From Alloiococcus otitis ATCC 51267 (GTDB taxonomy: Bacteria; Bacillota; Bacilli; Lactobacillales; Carnobacteriaceae_A), in assembly GCF_000315445.1 (NCBI RefSeq), contig NZ_JH992957.1, forward strand, positions 69,252 to 133,251: DNA of 64,000 nucleotides, read 5' to 3'. The translations under genes and the position numbers were made by a program. The notes beneath the pieces were generated by a model. That model ran no database searches, was not told the DNA's origin, and worked only from the letters and a program-made list of their open reading frames with translations. This document shows positions 1 through 7,298 of this stretch, piece after piece (position 1 is the first letter of the stretch; each line of letters opens with the position of its first letter).

Positions 1-153
1 GATTCAGCCAAACGGATTGCGTATTCACGCAAAAAGTACTGGCGACTGTCATGCACACATGAATTTCATCGTGCAATAACAACAGAAAGACTCAGCAAGT
101 GGGGCTTAGTTCCACTAAGCACTATCGCTGAGTCTGCTTACGCAAGATATTGA
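1..153 (+). CDS. ltrA: group II intron reverse transcriptase/maturase, C-terminal end (partial)
   Basis: Frame 1 is open from base 1 to a TGA at 151-153, giving 50 residues with no start in the window. The segment AYSRKKYWRLSCTHEFHRAI, followed by TTERLSKWGLVPL, has the look of the C-terminal end of group II intron maturases, where an SRKxYWR patch is followed by a short run ending in a 'G(Y/L)xSL' motif. No HNH endonuclease motif follows, so this copy appears to end without an En domain. The stop codon lies at the foot of domain V, the usual arrangement. Whether the full protein is intact cannot be judged here. Confidence 0.8.
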   Translation, partial: DSAKRIAYSRKKYWRLSCTHEFHRAITTERLSKWGLVPLSTIAESAYARY

Positions 154-229
154 ACCGCCGTGTACGGAACCGTACGCACGGTGGTGTGAGAGGTCGACTA
201 GCCAATTAATGGCTAGTCTCCTACTCGAT
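1..229 (+). mobile_element. 3' end of a group II intron (truncated by the window edge)
   Basis: The last codons of an intron-encoded reverse transcriptase (1-153) are followed directly by a domain V-like hairpin (about 154-186) and a domain VI-like hairpin (195-218, an 8-bp stem with an AT loop), then a typical CTACTCGAT terminus near 229. In domain V the strands CCGCCGTG and CACGGTGG pair, followed by a CG bulge and a short capped stem. This order, maturase C-terminus then DV then DVI, is how bacterial group II introns end. The rest of the intron lies left of the window. The exact 3' splice point is inferred from the terminus motif only. Confidence 0.85.
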
Positions 230-288
230 GTTGGCTCTATATCACAGGCCCATTGTCAGCTTTCAGACCTGACATGGACTTAACTGGG

Positions 289-357
289 GATTCTATAATC
301 GCCAAGTAATTGTAGAATTTTGGTTTGGAGATTCTACAATCGCCGAGCAATTGTAGA
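289..357. repeat. two dyad-symmetric units, period 41 bp
   Basis: Two diverged copies begin at 289 and 330. Each has an inverted repeat: TCTATAAT/ATTGTAGA in the first, TCTACAAT/ATTGTAGA in the second, around a 9-base centre (CGCCAAGTA and CGCCGAGCA). The second copy is a perfect 8-bp stem. They look like a small palindromic intergenic element next to the intron's 3' end. I cannot tell whether they recur elsewhere in the genome. Confidence 0.7.
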
Positions 358-430
358 ACTTTGAGAAAAACGTTTATCACTAGACAGATCCAAGACCTAG
401 CCTGACTTGGCCAGAGTTTTGAACTTGACA

Positions 431-550
431 CCAAAACTTCCTTATTTTGAATTATTGTCCAGTTTCAACTACAAAACTTCCTTATTTTGAATTATTGTCC
501 AGTTTTAACTACAAAACTTCCTTATTCTGAATTATTGTCCAGTTTCAACT
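431..550. repeat. three tandem copies of a 40-bp unit
   Basis: Units 431-470, 471-510 and 511-550 are nearly identical; differences are CC versus AC at the first two bases, one T/C at 486/526 and one C/T in the AGTTTCAACT end. Each contains AAAACTTCCTTATT and GAATTATTGTCCAGTTT. There are no variable spacers, so this is a simple tandem array rather than CRISPR. No start codon or ribosome site makes it look coding. Confidence 0.9.
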
Positions 551-726
551 TGTAGGTTTCAACTTCAAAAGTACTTTATCATTTATAAAACTGCCAAGCT
601 AAAAAATAGATGGCTTCTGTGTTGACCAATTCTTTAGTTTACAAGAAGGACGGATTTGACCAACTAGCAGATTGACTTTTACCAGACCAAGTCTTCTATT
701 TAATGAGATTTTAGTAAATAATTGCT

Positions 727-755
727 TTGCTTATCTCATGAAAAAGGTGTATTAT
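727..755 (+). promoter_or_regulatory. candidate sigma-A promoter for the SAM-hydrolase/ECF operon
   Basis: TTGCTT (727-732), a 17-base spacer and TATTAT (750-755). Transcription would begin near 762, which would leave the ATG at 766 almost without a leader and favours the ATG at 787. Confidence 0.5.
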
Positions 756-786
756 ATGAATAATAATGATGAAAGTGGGCAGGTTA

Positions 787-1635
787 ATGAGTCGAAAACA
801 TTTGGTCTTGCAATCCGATTTTGGTTTGGATGATGGGGCAGTTGCCGCCATGTATGGTGTGGCTTATTCAGTAGCCCCTAACATTACTATCTCTAATCTA
901 ACTCATGGGATTAATCCTTACAATGTATTTGATGGCTCCTATCGTTTAATTCAAACCGTCAATTATTGGCCCGAGGGAACAGTCTTTGTTTCCGTAGTTG
1001 ACCCAGGGGTCGGCACTGACCGGCAAAGTGTGGTGGCTAAATTAAAATCGGGTCACTACATCGTAACACCCAATAATGGTACCTTATCCCATGTCCATAA
1101 ATATATTGGCCTTGAATCACTGAAAGAAATTGATGAAACAGTGAACCGCCTGGCCCATTCGGAAGGGAGTCACACCTTCCATGGCCGAGATATCTATGTA
1201 TATAATGGTGCTTTACTGGCTGAGGACGAGACTTATTATGACCAGTTAAAAGCCATTCCCTTAAATTCGCTTGAAAGTCTTGAACTTCTAGACCCGAACT
1301 CTGATGGCCAAACTAGGATTGAGGGGGTTATTGATATATTTGACATACGGTTCGGCTCATTATGGACTAATATTCCGGCTAGACTTTTAAAGGAACTTAG
1401 CATTCAATCAGGTGATCAAGTAAAGGTGACCATAGAACATGATGGGGTTCAAAGGTATCAGAATTATATGCGGTTTGGTCATAGCTTTGCAGATGTCCAA
1501 GTCGGTGAACCAATTGCCTATATCAATTCTTTACTTCACTTGGGCATTGCCATCAACCAAAAGAGTTTTTCGGAAACCTATAATATAGGTCGGGGCAATG
1601 ACTGGCTCATTTTAATAGAGAAAGTAGGAAAGTAA
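787..1635 (+). CDS. SAM hydroxide adenosyltransferase (DUF62/SAM hydrolase family)
   Basis: This 282-residue protein belongs to the DUF62 family, related to SAM-dependent fluorinase/chlorinase. Known members use water or hydroxide to split S-adenosylmethionine into adenosine and methionine. Family signatures visible are QSDFGLDDG near the N-terminus (Asp contacts with SAM), DPGVGTDR, TPNNGTLSH and FHGRDIY. The chosen ATG at 787 follows a GGGCAGG ribosome site; an ATG at 766 in the same frame is the alternative. The stop codon abuts the start of the ECF S-component (1636), so the two are translationally coupled and form one operon with the ATPase and EcfT genes. Coupling suggests the enzyme and the transporter handle the same or related metabolites; which one is not shown. 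Confidence 0.85.
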   Translation: MSRKHLVLQSDFGLDDGAVAAMYGVAYSVAPNITISNLTHGINPYNVFDGSYRLIQTVNYWPEGTVFVSVVDPGVGTDRQSVVAKLKSGHYIVTPNNGTLSHVHKYIGLESLKEIDETVNRLAHSEGSHTFHGRDIYVYNGALLAEDETYYDQLKAIPLNSLESLELLDPNSDGQTRIEGVIDIFDIRFGSLWTNIPARLLKELSIQSGDQVKVTIEHDGVQRYQNYMRFGHSFADVQVGEPIAYINSLLHLGIAINQKSFSETYNIGRGNDWLILIEKVGK

Positions 1636-2193
1636 ATGCAAGCGAGCAATAAATCATCCTTAACCACCCTAGTAGCCATTGGTATTGGGGCAGCAGTGTT
1701 TTTTATATTGGGTAGGTTTTTATCTATTCCAGTTGGTATTCCTAATACCAGTTTTGAAACTACTTATCCATTTTTATCCTTAATGTCGGTCATATTTGGC
1801 CCTTTAGCTGGTGCACTAATCGGTTTCCTTGGACACACTATAAAAGATTTATTAACTTATGGAGCTTGGTGGTCTTGGATTTTAGCCTCAGGTGTAACAG
1901 GGATTGGCTATGGAATCGTTGGGAAAACATTAAAAGTAGAGAAAGGTACATTTACTAAAAAAGATATGGTTAAATTTAATATTGGTCAAGTGATTGTAAA
2001 TATTTTATCTTGGCTTCTTGTAGCACCATTATTAGACATTCTGATCTACGCAGAGCCTGCTAATAAAGTATTTATCCAAGGTGCCGTATCTGCTTTAATG
2101 AATTCTATAGCTGTAGCTGTTCTAGGGACTATCCTTATTAAGGCCTACGCTTCTACACGTAGTCAATCCGGTAGTTTGAAAAAGGAAGATTAA
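1636..2193 (+). CDS. ECF transporter S component, UPF0397 family
   Basis: A 185-residue membrane protein with about five to six hydrophobic segments. The region [20 protein letters not shown], followed by [14 protein letters not shown] and [16 protein letters not shown], is characteristic of UPF0397 substrate-binding subunits of energy-coupling factor transporters. Public annotations often call this family riboflavin-like, but the substrate is not established from sequence. It starts at the base after the SAM-hydrolase stop and is followed after one base by the ATPase gene. The dedicated ATPase and T genes in the same operon make this a stand-alone (group I) ECF system. Confidence 0.85.
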   Translation: MQASNKSSLTTLVAIGIGAAVFFILGRFLSIPVGIPNTSFETTYPFLSLMSVIFGPLAGALIGFLGHTIKDLLTYGAWWSWILASGVTGIGYGIVGKTLKVEKGTFTKKDMVKFNIGQVIVNILSWLLVAPLLDILIYAEPANKVFIQGAVSALMNSIAVAVLGTILIKAYASTRSQSGSLKKED

Positions 2194-2194
2194 A

Positions 2195-3918
2195 ATGACT
2201 CAACCGATCATTTCCTTTGACCAGGTTAGCTTTCAGTATGATAGCCAAGCTGAACCTAGCCTAATAGATATAAGTTTTCAAATTCAACAAGGTGAAATTG
2301 TTCTGATACTTGGACCTTCAGGATCAGGCAAATCGACTATGGCTAAATGTATTAATGGACAAATTCCTCACGCTTTTCCTGGGGATTTACAAGGGAATAT
2401 TCAGGTAAATGGAGTTGATCCTCGGTCAACTTCATTATTTGAATTGTCATTAGTAGTAGGGACAGTTTTACAAGACACAGATGGACAATTTGTTGGCTTG
2501 ACTGTAGCAGAAGACCTAGCCTTTGCTTTAGAAAATGATAGAGTTGACCAAGCTAAAATGAAGGATATAGTACAAGGCTGGAGTCAAGCTTTAGATATGA
2601 AAATTTATTGGAAAAAAATCCTCATAATCTATCTGGTGGACAGAAACAACGTGTTTCAATCGGTGGTGTTTTAGTAAATGATATTCCTATATTGTTATTT
2701 GATGAACCTTTGGCCAACTTAGATCCAGCTTCAGGGGAAGGAACGATTGAGTTAATTAACCGTTTAAACAAAGAATTAGGTGTGACGGTTGTTATAATCG
2801 AGCACCGTTTAGAAGAGTGCTTATTAGCTGGCATTGACCAAGTAATTTTACTTAACGAAGGTAAATTAGTATCTAACACATCAGTTAGTGACTTATTAAA
2901 GACAGACCTTTTAAGTCAAGTAGGTTTAAGGCAACCATTGTATATACAAGCACTTAAATATGCTGGAGTAGACATCAACGAAATTGAATCGATCGGACAC
3001 TACCGAAAAACCACAATTGACCCAAATTATTTAAACAAAGTAGAGAAGTGGGCACAATCAATACATAGAAATGACGAAAATAATTGTGGTGAAATAATAT
3101 TAAAAACAGAAAATTTGACCTATCAGTATCCAAATCAAGCGACACCAGTTCTCCAGAACATCAGTTTTGAAATTCGTAGAGGAGATAAAGTTAGCTTAGT
3201 AGGTTCGAATGGTGCCGGGAAGTCTACCCTAGCAAAAGTAATATGTGGATTCCTAAGACCTAAAAAAGGAACAATAGCAATAATGGGACAGGATATTAGT
3301 AACTATTCCATAAAAGAAATTGCAGACCGAGTAGGCTACGTAATGCAAAATCCTAACTCAATGATTTCACAGAATTTAATTTTTGATGAAGTTGCTCTAG
3401 GTCTCAAAAATAGAGGAATTGCTAGTGATGAGATTATAAAAAGGGTTCATGAAACTTTGCGTATTTGTGGACTATATCCGATGAGAAATTGGCCTATCTC
3501 AGCCCTTTCCTATGGACAAAAGAGGAGGGTAACGATAGCAAGCATTCTTGTTTTAGAACCACAAATATTGATTTTGGATGAACCGACTGCTGGGCAAGAT
3601 TATTACAATTATACTCAATTCATGACTTTTGTTGACTCGTTAAACCGTGATCAAAATTTAACTATTTTAATGATCACCCATGATATGCATTTAATGCAGG
3701 AGTATACTGGACGGAGTTTAGTCTTTAACCAAGGACATTTATTAGCTGACACTACTCCCGCAGTAATTTTAAGTAATCATAGGCTAATGACCAAATCAGA
3801 TTTAGTACCGACCAGTTTGTATTATTTAGGTCAAGACTTAACGAGTCTTACTACTGAAGATTTTATTCAGAAGTTCATGGATTACGAAAGTAAGGTGATC
3901 TATCGTGAGTCAAGCTAG
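2195..3918 (+). pseudogene. ECF transporter double ATPase with a -1 frameshift in an A7 run
   Basis: Two ABC ATPase halves are encoded in two overlapping frames. Frame one (2195-2674) carries Walker A GPSGSGKST and the Q-loop region, then runs off into nonsense. Frame two (open from 2608) picks up exactly at NPHNLSGGQKQR with Walker B LLFDEPLANLD, then a second complete ATPase: Walker A GSNGAGKST, signature LSYGQKRR, Walker B ILILDEPTAGQD. Joining them needs one extra A in the A7 run at 2612-2618, giving a protein of about 574 residues, normal for the double-ATPase family paired with UPF0397 proteins. The gene overlaps the next one by 14 bases. It may be a true disabling mutation, phase variation, transcript slippage or a sequencing error. 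Confidence 0.85.
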
Positions 3919-4738
3919 TTATTTGGGCTTTCAACCAGGTACTACCTTTATCCACAAGTTAAATGGCACGACCAAATTAATTGCATTTCTATCATTATCT
4001 TTAATTACTATGATTTCTTATGATATACGATTTTTGACCTTAGTTGGCATTATAAGTTTGTGCCTCTTTATAAAAGCTGATGTATCATGGAGGTCCATCA
4101 AAGTTCCTGTTTACTTGGTAATCGTATTTGCGAGTCTTAATCTTTTAACTATTTATCTTTTTGCTCCTGAGCAAGGTGTTGAGATTTTTGGAAGTAGAAA
4201 TGTTATATGGGAAGGCATAGGAAGATATACATTGACTTGGGAACAATTAATTTATGAAGCTAATATTCTCTTGAAGTATTTCACCACAATACCATTAGCT
4301 TTTATTTTTATTTTAACGACCAATCCGAGTGAGTTTGCCTCAAGTCTAAATAGAATTGGTCTATCATATCGGATTTCTTACGCCGTTTCTTTAACACTAC
4401 GATATATTCCTGATATACAGCAAGAGTTTTATGACATTAAACAATCTCAGCAAGCTCGAGGAATAGAAATGTCTAACAAAGCTCCTATATTAGATCGTTT
4501 AAAACATACAGCGGGAATAGTCTTACCCATTATTTTTAATAGTCTAGATCGGATAGAAGTGGTTAGTAATGCAATGGAATTACGTCGTTTTGGTAAAGGA
4601 AAACAACGAACTTGGTATAGATACAAACCCTTTAGTCGATTAGATATAGTCTGCATAATTATAGTTTTTTTACTTGTTCTGCTAGGTATCATGATGTTAA
4701 TTCTAAATGGAAGTCGTTTTTATAACCCCATGGCCTAA
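3905..4738 (+). CDS. ECF transporter T component (EcfT/CbiQ family)
   Basis: A 277-residue integral membrane protein starting at GTG 3905, inside the end of the ATPase gene. It has an N-terminal hydrophobic block (about 25-80), further segments near 85-140 and a C-terminal one (250-270). The cytoplasmic coupling motifs of EcfT proteins are visible: QARGIE near residue 182 and the second Ala-Arg-Gly-like site in ELRRFGKGK near 226. It couples the two ATPase domains to the S-component. It is the last gene of the operon; the next gene has its own promoter. Confidence 0.9.
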   Translation: MSQASYLGFQPGTTFIHKLNGTTKLIAFLSLSLITMISYDIRFLTLVGIISLCLFIKADVSWRSIKVPVYLVIVFASLNLLTIYLFAPEQGVEIFGSRNVIWEGIGRYTLTWEQLIYEANILLKYFTTIPLAFIFILTTNPSEFASSLNRIGLSYRISYAVSLTLRYIPDIQQEFYDIKQSQQARGIEMSNKAPILDRLKHTAGIVLPIIFNSLDRIEVVSNAMELRRFGKGKQRTWYRYKPFSRLDIVCIIIVFLLVLLGIMMLILNGSRFYNPMA

Positions 4739-4786
4739 TAATAGCTTGAATTTAAAATCTCATTGACAACCTTTTTAACATCATCC

Positions 4787-4840
4787 TTGCCATGTAAGCC
4801 ATTCCTGTGTATAATGTAGATAAATAGTAAAACGCTTACA
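4787..4840 (+). promoter_or_regulatory. promoter and cre-like (CcpA) site before the crotonase gene
   Basis: TTGCCA (4787-4792), 17 bases, TATAAT (4810-4815). Downstream, GTAAAACGCTTACA (4827-4840) matches the catabolite-responsive element TGWAARCGYTWNCW except for the first two bases. A site just after the start of transcription would act as a roadblock under catabolite repression. The repressor itself is not in this window. Confidence 0.65.
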
Positions 4841-4860
4841 TACAAAACGGAGGTCCAACA

Positions 4861-5631
4861 ATGACTAAAGAATTTCCGACTATTGACTACCATGTTGAAG
4901 ACAAGATAGCCTACATTACTTTGAACCGGCCAGAGGTTGGGAATGCTTTTGCCAGCACCACTTACGGTGAAATTAGGGAAGCCATGGCCTTGGCAGACCA
5001 GGACGACCAGGTTGATGTGGTCATTATATCTGGTAAGGGCAAACACTTCTGTGCTGGTGGCGATATTCAAGAGTTTAACAAGATGCTAGAGAATAACCAA
5101 GTCATGGAAGAAGAGGATATCTTGGAAACCGGTCGCCTGGCTAAAAGTCTCTTGACAGCCAAAAAACCTGTTATTGCAGCTGTTAACGGGGCAGCGGCTG
5201 GAGCTGGCTTTGGCTTGGCCTTGGCTAGTGACTTTATTATTATGGACAAAGAAGCTAGCCTCCACAGTGCCTTTATCCACCTGGCCCTACCAGGTGATAC
5301 TAGCTTAATTTACACCCTACAAAAAGCCTTGGGCACCTTTAAGGCTAAAGAACATGTTATGTTGGGGAAACCCATTGATGCTAAGCTGGCTCAGGAATAC
5401 AATTTAACCTATAAGATTGTAGACAAGGAAGACCTGGCCCAAGCTGCCTTGGACTTGGCCCACGACCTGTCTAAACTATCGACTAATGGCTTAATGCTAC
5501 AAAAAGACCTCTTTGCCCGCATCTTTTACCCAGAACTGGATGACTTTAACGCAGCTGAAGCCCAAAACATGCACCATGCTTCCAAGCACCCAGACCACTT
5601 AGAAGCGGTCCGCAAGTTCCTAGGCAAATAA
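4861..5631 (+). CDS. crotonase-superfamily acyl-CoA isomerase/hydratase-like protein
   Basis: A 256-residue crotonase-fold protein acting on CoA thioesters. The oxyanion-hole segments are clear: FCAGGDIQEF near residue 65 and NGAAAGAGFGLALASDF near 105-120. The two glutamates used by classical enoyl-CoA hydratases (in GGGCE and FGQPE) are replaced, by G and F as I align them. Instead an Asp is present in ALPGDTS, at about the place of the catalytic Asp of PaaG-type isomerases. So isomerase-like chemistry is more likely than simple hydration. It is a single-gene unit with GGAGG six bases before the ATG and a cre-like site, with no beta-oxidation genes nearby. The physiological substrate is unknown. 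Confidence 0.8.
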   Translation: MTKEFPTIDYHVEDKIAYITLNRPEVGNAFASTTYGEIREAMALADQDDQVDVVIISGKGKHFCAGGDIQEFNKMLENNQVMEEEDILETGRLAKSLLTAKKPVIAAVNGAAAGAGFGLALASDFIIMDKEASLHSAFIHLALPGDTSLIYTLQKALGTFKAKEHVMLGKPIDAKLAQEYNLTYKIVDKEDLAQAALDLAHDLSKLSTNGLMLQKDLFARIFYPELDDFNAAEAQNMHHASKHPDHLEAVRKFLGK

Positions 5632-5695
5632 ATGCTGGCCAGTTTTATTGACCCAATAGTCCAAAAACTCTTGCCATAAAGGGCTAAAATTATCC

Positions 5696-5724
5696 TTGAC
5701 AGTTTAAGCAGATATTGCTATAGT
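5696..5724 (+). promoter_or_regulatory. promoter of the infC-rpmI-rplT operon
   Basis: TTGACA (5696-5701), 17-base spacer and TATAGT (5719-5724). It leaves a leader of about 190 bases before infC, long enough for the regulatory structure described next. Confidence 0.75.
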
Positions 5725-5730
5725 AGTAAA

Positions 5731-5908
5731 CGTTGAGAAAACAAAGTAGAAGTCCCTCTTCTCGCCTAATGGATCTTGTCCATGGGCTAATATCAGATTG
5801 ACGACACTTGGCCATATCTTGTGCCAAGTTTTGACAATGAAATTAATCTGAACGGGACTTCTGTATGGATTTACAGAGTTCCGTTCTTTGTTTTTTCACA
5901 AATACTTT
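5731..5908 (+). ncRNA. L20-type leader with intrinsic terminator
   Basis: The infC leader contains several stems: ACTTGG/CCAAGT (5809-5827 region), an ATCAGATT/AATCTGA pairing bracketing it, and a terminator-like stem at 5851-5883 (CGGGACTTCTGTA with TACAGAGTTCCG) followed by TTCTTTGTTTTTT. Firmicutes infC-rpmI-rplT operons are autoregulated by ribosomal protein L20, which binds such a leader and causes early termination. The placement and terminator fit; the exact L20-binding fold was not modelled. Confidence 0.6.
5851..5896 (+). terminator. attenuator terminator in the infC leader
   Basis: An imperfect 13-bp stem with a GGAT-type loop followed by a U-rich tract ending at 5896, upstream of infC. 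Confidence 0.7.
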
Positions 5909-5920
5909 CGGAGGTGGATC

Positions 5921-6439
5921 ATCATAAAGGAGCTAATTATTAACGATCGCATTCGCGACAATGAGCTACGATTAATCGGACATGATGGAGAACAAATCGG
6001 TGTTGTCTCACGCCAGCAAGCCTTAGATGCTGCAGAACGTGCAGGCATGGACTTGGTCCTTGTCTCACCAAATGCGAAACCTTCTGTTGCCCGTATCATG
6101 GACTACGGCAAATACCGCTATGAACAGCAGAAAAAAGAACGTGAGCAACGTAAAAATCAAAAGACAGTGGATGTTAAAGAAATCCGCTTAAGTCCAACGA
6201 TTGATGACCATGATTTCAATACCAAGTTGAAGCAAGGACGTAAGTTTTTAGACAAGGATGGAGACAAAGTTAAAGTTTCTATTCGTTTCCGTGGCCGAGC
6301 AATCACTCATAAAGATATCGGGCGTGAGGTTCTTGAGCGTTTCGCTGAAGAGACCAAGGACGTTGGCGATATCGAATCCAAAGCTAAAATGGATGGTCGT
6401 TCCATGTTTATGATGATTGCCCCTAAAAGCGAAAAATAA
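5921..6439 (+). CDS. infC: translation initiation factor IF-3 (starts at ATC)
   Basis: IF-3 binds the 30S subunit, prevents 50S joining and rejects non-standard start codons. The 172-residue protein shows the N-domain ([16 protein letters not shown]), linker [15 protein letters not shown] and C-domain [14 protein letters not shown]. There is no ATG at the conserved N-terminus. A GGAGG at 5910-5914 is followed by consecutive ATC (5918), ATC (5921) and ATA (5924); alignment with the Bacillus protein (I-x-K-D/E) and a six-base spacing favour ATC 5921. Such IF-3-discriminated starts give the gene its known negative autoregulation. An upstream TTG at 5888 lies inside the terminator tract and is unlikely. 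First gene of the operon with rpmI and rplT. Confidence 0.95.
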   Translation: MIKELIINDRIRDNELRLIGHDGEQIGVVSRQQALDAAERAGMDLVLVSPNAKPSVARIMDYGKYRYEQQKKEREQRKNQKTVDVKEIRLSPTIDDHDFNTKLKQGRKFLDKDGDKVKVSIRFRGRAITHKDIGREVLERFAEETKDVGDIESKAKMDGRSMFMMIAPKSEK

Positions 6440-6466
6440 GACTGCGTCACAAGAGGAGGATACTGT

Positions 6467-6667
6467 ATGCCTAAAATGAGAACCCACAAGGGAAGTCAAA
6501 AACGTTTTAAACGAACTGGCTCAGGTAAATTAAAACGAAGCCGGGCTAAAACTAGCCACTTGTTTGCCAATAAAACCCAAAAACAAAAACGTAAACTACG
6601 TAAGGCTTCAATGGTTGCCAATTCTGACTACAAACGTATTAAACAACAAGTACCTTACATGAAGTAA
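6467..6667 (+). CDS. rpmI: 50S ribosomal protein L35
   Basis: A 66-residue, highly basic protein with the L35 start [14 protein letters not shown] and the KLRKASMV segment near residue 45. It is a large-subunit protein. A strong GAGGAGG site lies before the ATG. It sits in the conserved infC-rpmI-rplT order, 27 bases after infC and 23 bases before rplT. Confidence 0.97.
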   Translation: MPKMRTHKGSQKRFKRTGSGKLKRSRAKTSHLFANKTQKQKRKLRKASMVANSDYKRIKQQVPYMK

Positions 6668-6690
6668 GCTAGTAAAGGAGGAAGAAAAAG

Positions 6691-7053
6691 ATGGCAAGAG
6701 TTAAAGGTGGTACTGTCACCCGTCGTCGCCGTAAACGTACTTTAAAACTGGCTAAAGGCTACTACGGCTCAAAACATAAATTATACCGTGTTGCTAAGCA
6801 ACAGGTCATGAAATCCCACATGTATGCTTACCGTGACCGCAAAGTGAACAAGCGGAACTTCCGTAAGCTTTGGATTTCCCGTATCAATGCAGCGGCTCGC
6901 TTGAACGGCTTGAGCTACTCTAAATTTATGCACGGCTTGAAATTAGCCCACATTGACTTAAACCGAAAAGTCTTAGCAGACTTGGCTGTTAACGATGAAG
7001 AAGCTTTTGCTTCTTTAACCGACCAAGCCAAAGAAGCTATTGCAAATAACTAA
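6691..7053 (+). CDS. rplT: 50S ribosomal protein L20
   Basis: A 120-residue basic protein with the L20 signatures [18 protein letters not shown] near the N-terminus and [20 protein letters not shown] near residue 60-80. It assembles early on 23S rRNA and in Firmicutes represses its own operon by binding the leader. Preceded by AAAGGAGG. Last gene of the operon, followed by a terminator. Confidence 0.97.
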   Translation: MARVKGGTVTRRRRKRTLKLAKGYYGSKHKLYRVAKQQVMKSHMYAYRDRKVNKRNFRKLWISRINAAARLNGLSYSKFMHGLKLAHIDLNRKVLADLAVNDEEAFASLTDQAKEAIANN

Positions 7054-7062
7054 GCTTTGGTG

Positions 7063-7099
7063 GAGAGAGATTGAACTGTTTGTTCAGTCTCTTTTTTTG
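7063..7099 (+). terminator. intrinsic terminator after rplT
   Basis: AGAGATTGAAC (7066-7076) pairs with GTTCAGTCTCT (7082-7092) with one G-U, followed by TTTTTTT. Confidence 0.85.
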
Positions 7100-7298
7100 T
7101 ATCAAATAAAACCACTGTCCTCTGTGTTAAATAAATTGTGTCACAAAAAAAGGATGAACAATTTTGTGTTTTTTCAACCACTTTTTAGACTTGGCTTGGC
7201 TTAAGGAAGTAAAAATTTTCGCTTTTCTTTTTTAAACCTATATTTTTTGACCAAAGTGTCTTACACTAGAGTTAACTAAAAAGGAAAGGAAAAGTGAA

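Larger units (their letters stand above)
230..786. other. gene-free stretch with repeats and a promoter
   Basis: No convincing gene lies here. It holds two palindromic units (289-357), a three-copy 40-bp tandem repeat (431-550) and a candidate promoter just before the SAM-hydrolase gene (727-755). A 65-codon frame on the minus strand (434-237) is only an open read through the palindromic units. Confidence 0.6.

Noticed and set aside
237-434. A 65-codon minus-strand frame over the palindromic units
   Set aside because: It is an open read through the two repeat units, has no ribosome site and no recognisable domain.
431-550. Possible CRISPR array
   Set aside because: The three 40-bp units are contiguous with no spacers and no cas genes are near.
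756-830. A 25-codon leader peptide overlapping the SAM-hydrolase start
   Set aside because: It begins inside the -10 region, so it would not be transcribed from the proposed promoter.
2608-2622. Programmed -1 ribosomal frameshifting as the normal mode for the ECF ATPase
   Set aside because: The A7 run is not a standard X XXY YYZ slippery site in the zero frame, and no downstream stem or pseudoknot was obvious. Slippage remains possible but unproven.
5725-5740. A cre-like site before infC (GTAAACGTTGAGAA)
   Set aside because: It misses several consensus bases on the right side, including the conserved C, and regulation by CcpA is not expected for this operon.
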